Source: a virus. From it: a stretch of DNA of 23,709 bases. The position numbers and the translations under genes are program-made. This document shows positions 19,716 to 23,709 of the stretch, in pieces. Position 1 is the first letter of the stretch; each line of letters opens with the position of its first letter. Under the pieces are notes generated by a model. The model was given only the letters and a program-made list of their open reading frames with translations. It was not told the DNA's origin and made no database searches. Location: IMG/VR virus record IMGVR_UViG_3300008450_000454, positions 1 to 23,709 of that record. One strand, written 5' to 3'.

Positions 19716-22462
19716 CTGTACTTTTTGTGGATTTCGAGACAAAGAGCGCCTGCGACCTAAAAACCGCAGGCGTTTACAACTACGCGCAGGACATCAGCAC
19801 AGAGGTTCTGTGTATGTCCTACGCTTTCGACGATGAACCTGTACAGACTTGGGTTCCTTTTTGTACAGATGCCACCGGACGTGTACAGAAAAACCCTTTT
19901 CCTGTACAGGTCGCCCAGTTCACCGGCCAGATCAGGGCGCACAACGCGGCCTTCGAGCGGCTGATCTTCTGGTACGTCCTACAGATCGAGTTCAAGTTGG
20001 AGCAGTTCTACTGCACCGCCACGCAGGCCCGCGCCAACTGTGCGCCTGGTTCGCTGGAAGACGTTGGCCGGTTCTTCGGCGCGTCGATGCGGAAGGATCA
20101 CCGAGGCGCGCATCTGGTGCGGCAATGCTGCGTCCCCCCGTACAACACCGCGTTGCTGCCTGAGCTGTACAGTTACTGCGAGCAGGACGTTCGGGCGATG
20201 CGCGCCATAAGCAACGGACTGCGCCAGTTGACCGACGATGAACTGCTTGACTACCATGTCAACGAACGCATCAACGACCGAGGCGTGTTGGTCGATGTAC
20301 CGCTGGCGCGCGGTGCTGTGCGGTATGCCGCGCAGGAGGTCAAGGACATCGAGCAGATCGTCGTCGAGGTGACGGGCGGCGCTGTGCCGACCGTGCGGTC
20401 GCCGAAAATGAGGGAGTGGGTCTTCGAGCGTCTGGACGAAGAAGGCCAGAAGCTGATGATGGTCGAGGGCAAGAAGTCCATCGACAAGACTGTGCGCGCC
20501 AACTTGCTCAACACCAACCTCGACTCGGATGTGCGCGAGGTCATCCAATCAGCCGACGACCTCTGGGCGTCGTCGGTCGCCAAGTTTCAACGGATGGCCG
20601 ATCTGGCCGACGTTGAGGATCACCGCGTGCGCGGCGCGTTTGTCTTCGCTGGCGGTTCGGCCACCGGGCGCGCATCGTCCTACGGGCTGCAAGTCCACAA
20701 CTTCGGGCGCAAGTGCCACGCCGACCCCGAGGCTGTGCGCGCGGCCATCGTCGAAGGTCGGTCGGTTGTGCCTGAGTTTGGTGTTCGCATTACGGACGTT
20801 CTGAAAACCATGCTGCGCCCCGCTATGCGCGGCCCGTTTACCGTGGCAGATTGGTCGGCTATCGAGGCGCGGCTGACGCCGTGGCTGTCTGGTGACGGTG
20901 AGGAAGTGCTAGACGTGTTCCGCGCGGGCGGTGATATTTACGTCAACGAAGCCATGAAGATGTTTGGGCGTGTAACCCCCGAGCTACGCCAGATCGGCAA
21001 GGTCGCCGTCCTCGCTTGCTTTGGCCCACAAACCCAAGTGTTTACAAACAACGGGCTGAAGGCTATAGTGGAGGTTCAATCAACAGACCTTTTATGGGAT
21101 GGGCAATCATGGGTGACGCATCAGGGAGTGATTTCAAAGGGGCTTCGACAGACTATCAACGTGTGCGGCGCGGAAGTAACGCCGGAACATTTGATAAGAA
21201 CCCAGCAAACTTGGCTTCCGGCGAAGCAACTCGTTTCAAACAAACGATTGTTGACCCAAGCATTGGGAGTCGGTTCGGCCAACTTACCTTATTGGGCGTT
21301 GAAATCCGCAAACATGGCGCATCCAAGCAGCGCATGGCACAGGTTCAATGCGATTGCGGCGCTGCGCCACATTTTGTTTACATTTACAACCTTCTTAAAG
21401 GCGCGTCTACACGATGCCCTACTTGTGCAAAAGCAGCGTCTGGCTATTGGCGCAAAGATTTTTTCAAGTATGCCGACGCTTGCCCCGATGACGCGCATCG
21501 TCGGCGGTTGCTTAACCGCTTGTCGGCTTGCAAGAATAGATGCCACAACCCAAAAGACAGCGTCTACGCGAACTACGGTGGGAGGGGCATCACATTGTAT
21601 GAGCCTTGGCGCGTCGATAAGGCCGCGTTTCTCCGTTACGTTCTTACGTTGGACGGGTGGGATCAGCCTTACCTTGAATTGGATCGCATCAACGTGGACA
21701 AAGGGTACGAACCAAACAATCTTCGGTTTGTCACTCGCAAAGAAAACGTGCGAAACAGGCGATGTGTTCAAGAAATGCAGCAGCGAATTATCGAGCTTGA
21801 AGCCCGTATTCGACATTTTGAACAGCGGCCCAAGGAATCAATTCACGATCCTGACTGACGCTGGCGCGCTGATCGTACACAACTGCGGCTTCGGCGGTGG
21901 GCATAACGCCTTTGCTGCTATGGGCAGGGCTTACAACGTCAAGATGTCCGAAGCCGAGGCACGCCAGACGGTCGAGGCGTGGCGCAGGGCGAACCCTTGG
22001 GCTGTGCGCTACTGGTCTGATCTTGAGTGGGCCTACAACGCCGCCATGCGGAACCCAGGCGAACACATCAAAGTCGCCCGTGTGACCTACTGTTTCAACG
22101 GGCAACACCTATGGTATTCGCTGCCTTCGGGGCGTATTCTCTGTTACCCGTTTGCCAAGATCGAGGAAGACGGCATCACCTACGCGAAGGCCGCGTGGAA
22201 GCCCGCCCAAAATGCAACAGAGTGGCCGCGCGCGAAGTTGTGGAAGGGTTTGGCCTGCGAGAACATTACCCAAGCGACCGCCAACGATTTGTTGCGCCAC
22301 GCGCTGCGCCAGATCGACAACGTGGTGCTGCACGTTCATGACGAAATAGTGGTCGAGGGCGACTGCCCCGACCTCGAACGGATTATGTGTACCCCGCCCG
22401 CGTGGGCGGCGGGTCTGCCTCTGAAAGCAGAAGTCAAAAAAATGGAGAGATACGGCAAATGA
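19712..22462 (+). CDS. Family A DNA polymerase with 3'-5' exonuclease, interrupted by an intein
   Basis: A 916-residue precursor (about 627 residues after splicing). I prefer GTG 19712, in a GTGA overlap with the HNH stop, giving 'MTVLFVDFETKS'; ATG 19700 is possible. The exonuclease domain shows 'VDFET' (Exo I), 'IRAHNAAFER' (Exo II) and 'YSYCEQDVRAM' (Exo III). Polymerase motif A is 'ADWSAIEARL' (Asp codon 20849), motif B 'RQIGKVAVLA' joined after splicing to 'CGFGGGHNAF', and motif C 'HVHDEIVVEG' (Asp codon 22340). The position equal to E. coli Phe762 is Leu. No 5'-3' exonuclease domain. It replicates the phage genome; activity must depend on removal of the 289-residue intein at 21017-21883. 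It ends in an ATGA overlap with the primase. Confidence 0.92.
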   Translation: MTVLFVDFETKSACDLKTAGVYNYAQDISTEVLCMSYAFDDEPVQTWVPFCTDATGRVQKNPFPVQVAQFTGQIRAHNAAFERLIFWYVLQIEFKLEQFYCTATQARANCAPGSLEDVGRFFGASMRKDHRGAHLVRQCCVPPYNTALLPELYSYCEQDVRAMRAISNGLRQLTDDELLDYHVNERINDRGVLVDVPLARGAVRYAAQEVKDIEQIVVEVTGGAVPTVRSPKMREWVFERLDEEGQKLMMVEGKKSIDKTVRANLLNTNLDSDVREVIQSADDLWASSVAKFQRMADLADVEDHRVRGAFVFAGGSATGRASSYGLQVHNFGRKCHADPEAVRAAIVEGRSVVPEFGVRITDVLKTMLRPAMRGPFTVADWSAIEARLTPWLSGDGEEVLDVFRAGGDIYVNEAMKMFGRVTPELRQIGKVAVLACFGPQTQVFTNNGLKAIVEVQSTDLLWDGQSWVTHQGVISKGLRQTINVCGAEVTPEHLIRTQQTWLPAKQLVSNKRLLTQALGVGSANLPYWALKSANMAHPSSAWHRFNAIAALRHILFTFTTFLKARLHDALLVQKQRLAIGAKIFSSMPTLAPMTRIVGGCLTACRLARIDATTQKTASTRTTVGGASHCMSLGASIRPRFSVTFLRWTGGISLTLNWIASTWTKGTNQTIFGLSLAKKTCETGDVFKKCSSELSSLKPVFDILNSGPRNQFTILTDAGALIVHNCGFGGGHNAFAAMGRAYNVKMSEAEARQTVEAWRRANPWAVRYWSDLEWAYNAAMRNPGEHIKVARVTYCFNGQHLWYSLPSGRILCYPFAKIEEDGITYAKAAWKPAQNATEWPRAKLWKGLACENITQATANDLLRHALRQIDNVVLHVHDEIVVEGDCPDLERIMCTPPAWAAGLPLKAEVKKMERYGK
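21017..21883 (+). mobile_element. Intein in polymerase motif B
   Basis: In the polymerase frame a Cys codon (21017) starts block A, 'CFGPQTQVFTNNGLKAIVEV', and block B 'GAEVTPEHLIRT' follows with the TxxH signature about 55 residues later. The end carries 'VFDILNSGPRNQFTILTDAG' and 'ALIVHN' with the penultimate His and terminal Asn, then the +1 Cys of 'CGFGGG'. The block F His position appears to be Asn/Arg ('PRNQF'). These are the residues needed for N-S shift, transesterification and Asn cyclisation. Insertion is six residues after the catalytic Lys of the O-helix, a conserved active-site location typical for inteins. Total 289 codons; roughly 180 central codons are non-Hint and hold an endonuclease in another frame. 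Confidence 0.9.
21094..21858 (+). CDS. HNH homing endonuclease encoded out of frame inside the intein
   Basis: In the -1 frame relative to the polymerase, an open frame runs to TGA 21856-21858. The recognisable protein begins near 21262 ('IGSRFGQLTLLGVE'), has a zinc-ribbon 'CDCG...CPTC', then the typical phage HNH-like region 'LLNRLSACKNRCHNPKDSVY', 'NYGGRGITLYEPW', 'LELDRINVDKGYEPNNLRFV' and 'TRKENVRNRR', ending in a helical 'QQRIIELEARIRHFEQR'. The given start, ATG 21094, is the first ATG in frame; ATG 21109 is another. Neither has a good ribosome site and the sequence before 21262 looks like a shadow of the Hint frame, so the true start or a frameshift is unresolved. Its 3' end overlaps the C-terminal splicing domain. 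Confidence 0.8.
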   Translation: MGWAIMGDASGSDFKGASTDYQRVRRGSNAGTFDKNPANLASGEATRFKQTIVDPSIGSRFGQLTLLGVEIRKHGASKQRMAQVQCDCGAAPHFVYIYNLLKGASTRCPTCAKAASGYWRKDFFKYADACPDDAHRRRLLNRLSACKNRCHNPKDSVYANYGGRGITLYEPWRVDKAAFLRYVLTLDGWDQPYLELDRINVDKGYEPNNLRFVTRKENVRNRRCVQEMQQRIIELEARIRHFEQRPKESIHDPD

Positions 22463-23709
22463 TTGAATATCTGAGTTCACTCGCTACCGAAGGCGAAACT
22501 TTCCTGATTGTCAAGCAAAAGCCCAAGGGTGAAGCGTTCACCTACCCGGCGTTCTTGCCCCGTAAGTACACGCCAGGCGGCGCATGGTACGGAAACACCG
22601 GCTCTTTCATCATCGACCGCTTCCGCGATGGTCATGTCTCAGCCAGCAGCGCGAACATCGAACACGTTCTGTGCATGGTGTTAGATGACGTTGGAACCAA
22701 AAGCAAAACGCCCCCGTTGTCTCCGACTTGGATCATGGAGACAAGCCAAGGAAACTTTCAGTTGGGCTACACCTTCGCCGTACAGCCGACAAAGCATGAG
22801 TTTGCCGCAGCCATTATCGCCATCGCCGCTGCGGGATATACCGATCCAGGCGCGATCAACCCCGTGCGGAATTTTCGCCTCCCCAATTCTGTCAATCACA
22901 AAAATGGTTTCGAGTCTCGATTGGTCGAATTCCACCCAGAGCGCGAATACACCTTAGAGGAAATCTGCGAGGCGCTCGAAGTGACGCCCGCCGAATGTGG
23001 CAACGGCAGCGTGGCAAATGTGGCGATAGACGCCGCCCCCGACGATGTTGTCGAGTGGCTGGCCGGTCGCGGTGAGGTGTTGGAACAGGGGAATTCGAGC
23101 GGCTGGTGGGGCATCAAGTGCCCCAACAGCAACGAACACAGCGACGGCCAGATCGGCGCGCGTTATCTGCCCACCTCGCGCGCGTTTGCGTGTTTTCATG
23201 GGCATTGTCAGGATTTAGGGTCAGAACAATTCTTGGCTTGGGTCGCGGCCGAAGGTGGCCCCAAGCACTCGCATGGGCTGCGGTCTGAACTGATCGCCAC
23301 CATCATGCAGTCGGTGACCGAAAAACTGAACCCGACACCAGCCTTCCCCGACGCCGCCGCCAAGCAGATAGCGCAAGTCGAGGCGCGCGAACTGGGCCGC
23401 ATCGATAAGGCAGATTGGTGGGATAAGTGGGCGTACATCCAAGACGATGACGCCTATTTCAACATGGATGATCGCCGCGCGATGACGCGCAGCACGTTCA
23501 ACGCCACCTACCGCCACGTCGGCTGTTTGTCTATTCACAACGGAAGAAAGATAGAGGCATCTGTGTCTTATGACGAAAATCGCCAAGCGAAGGGCGCAAA
23601 AAGTTTGAGCGGCATTACATACGCCGCAGGCAGTTCGGTCTTGGTCACCCGCGAGGGGTTGGTTTACGGGAATCGATGGCGCGATCAGCGCCCCCCTGCT
23701 GTGCCAGGC
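22459..23709 (+). CDS. Primase/helicase replication protein, 3'-partial
   Basis: Starts at ATG 22459 in an ATGA overlap with the polymerase and stays open to the last base (417 codons). Residues about 75-165 resemble an archaeo-eukaryotic (RepB/PrimPol-like) primase: 'CMVLDDVGTKS' (acidic motif I), 'ETSQGNFQLGYTF' (motif II region), and 'INPVRNFRLPNSVNHK' (motif III region). A Cys/His cluster follows at about residues 216-255 ('WWGIKCPNSNEHSDGQIGAR', 'FACFHGHCQ'), like a zinc-binding element. The end of the window ('MDDRRAMTRSTFNATYRHVG') looks like the linker before a D5/VirE-type helicase, which would lie beyond the edge. It would prime and unwind DNA for the polymerase encoded just before it. 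Confidence 0.8.
   Translation, partial: MIEYLSSLATEGETFLIVKQKPKGEAFTYPAFLPRKYTPGGAWYGNTGSFIIDRFRDGHVSASSANIEHVLCMVLDDVGTKSKTPPLSPTWIMETSQGNFQLGYTFAVQPTKHEFAAAIIAIAAAGYTDPGAINPVRNFRLPNSVNHKNGFESRLVEFHPEREYTLEEICEALEVTPAECGNGSVANVAIDAAPDDVVEWLAGRGEVLEQGNSSGWWGIKCPNSNEHSDGQIGARYLPTSRAFACFHGHCQDLGSEQFLAWVAAEGGPKHSHGLRSELIATIMQSVTEKLNPTPAFPDAAAKQIAQVEARELGRIDKADWWDKWAYIQDDDAYFNMDDRRAMTRSTFNATYRHVGCLSIHNGRKIEASVSYDENRQAKGAKSLSGITYAAGSSVLVTREGLVYGNRWRDQRPPAVPG

Noticed and set aside
19979-20583. Long minus-strand frames opposite the polymerase
   Set aside because: Antisense shadows of the GC-rich polymerase frame, His/Arg-rich with no motif.
21289-21816. 175-codon minus-strand frame opposite the intein centre
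   Set aside because: No recognisable domain. Its openness shows that absence of stops alone is weak evidence for coding here, so I rely on domain motifs for the nested nuclease.
1-23709. tRNA genes, attachment site, integrase or origin of replication
   Set aside because: Looked for by eye and none could be supported; weak or degenerate examples might be missed without a tool.

Overview
The window reads as one continuous piece of a tailed bacteriophage genome with a P22-like (podovirus) virion. It carries a P22 gp5-type coat protein (left edge, 5'-truncated), gp4-like and gp10-like head-closure/tail proteins, fibre proteins, three ejection-type proteins, a lysis cassette and a DNA replication module. 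Genes are tightly packed, often with ATGA/GTGA stop-start overlaps. Base composition and protein style suggest a proteobacterial host; the exact host cannot be read from the sequence. No integrase, repressor, tRNA or CRISPR array was recognised.

Layout: 1-2702 (+) coat protein, two small head/decoration-like proteins and a gp4-like adaptor. 2706-3194 (-) a free-standing HNH/AP2 homing endonuclease inserted against the direction of the operon. 3252-7752 (+) gp10-like tail needle-base protein, two fibre proteins (one with a perfect 33-bp triplication) and two small fibre-associated proteins. 7749-8240 a GNAT-fold protein. 8219-11956 three large alanine/glycine-rich ejection-type proteins. 11953-13331 lysis cassette (small membrane/coiled-coil protein, 3-TM holin, GH108 endolysin, small lipoprotein). 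13189-17240 (-) an oppositely directed operon: VRR-NUC nuclease, C5 cytosine methyltransferase, SNF2-type helicase, then a run of microproteins ending in a zinc-ribbon protein. 17319-23709 (+) replication operon: small protein, DUF2800/Cas4-like nuclease, unknown 205-aa protein, NUMOD4-HNH endonuclease, family A DNA polymerase and a primase/helicase that runs off the right edge.

The most striking element is in the DNA polymerase gene. The O-helix (motif B) is interrupted by a 289-residue intein at 21017-21883. Its N- and C-terminal splicing blocks are in the polymerase frame, but its HNH endonuclease is encoded in a different (-1) frame, while the polymerase frame stays open throughout. Other dense-coding oddities are a lipoprotein gene and a zinc-ribbon gene that overlap antisense for 143 bp (13189-13331), and an alternative-frame ORF inside the methyltransferase gene (16252-16683).

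Taken together: the left 13.3 kb makes, fills and releases virions; the minus-strand operon supplies nuclease/methylation/helicase accessory functions; the right operon, started from a divergent promoter region near 17241-17318, copies DNA. Three HNH endonucleases sit at or within conserved phage genes, so the genome is heavily colonised by homing elements.
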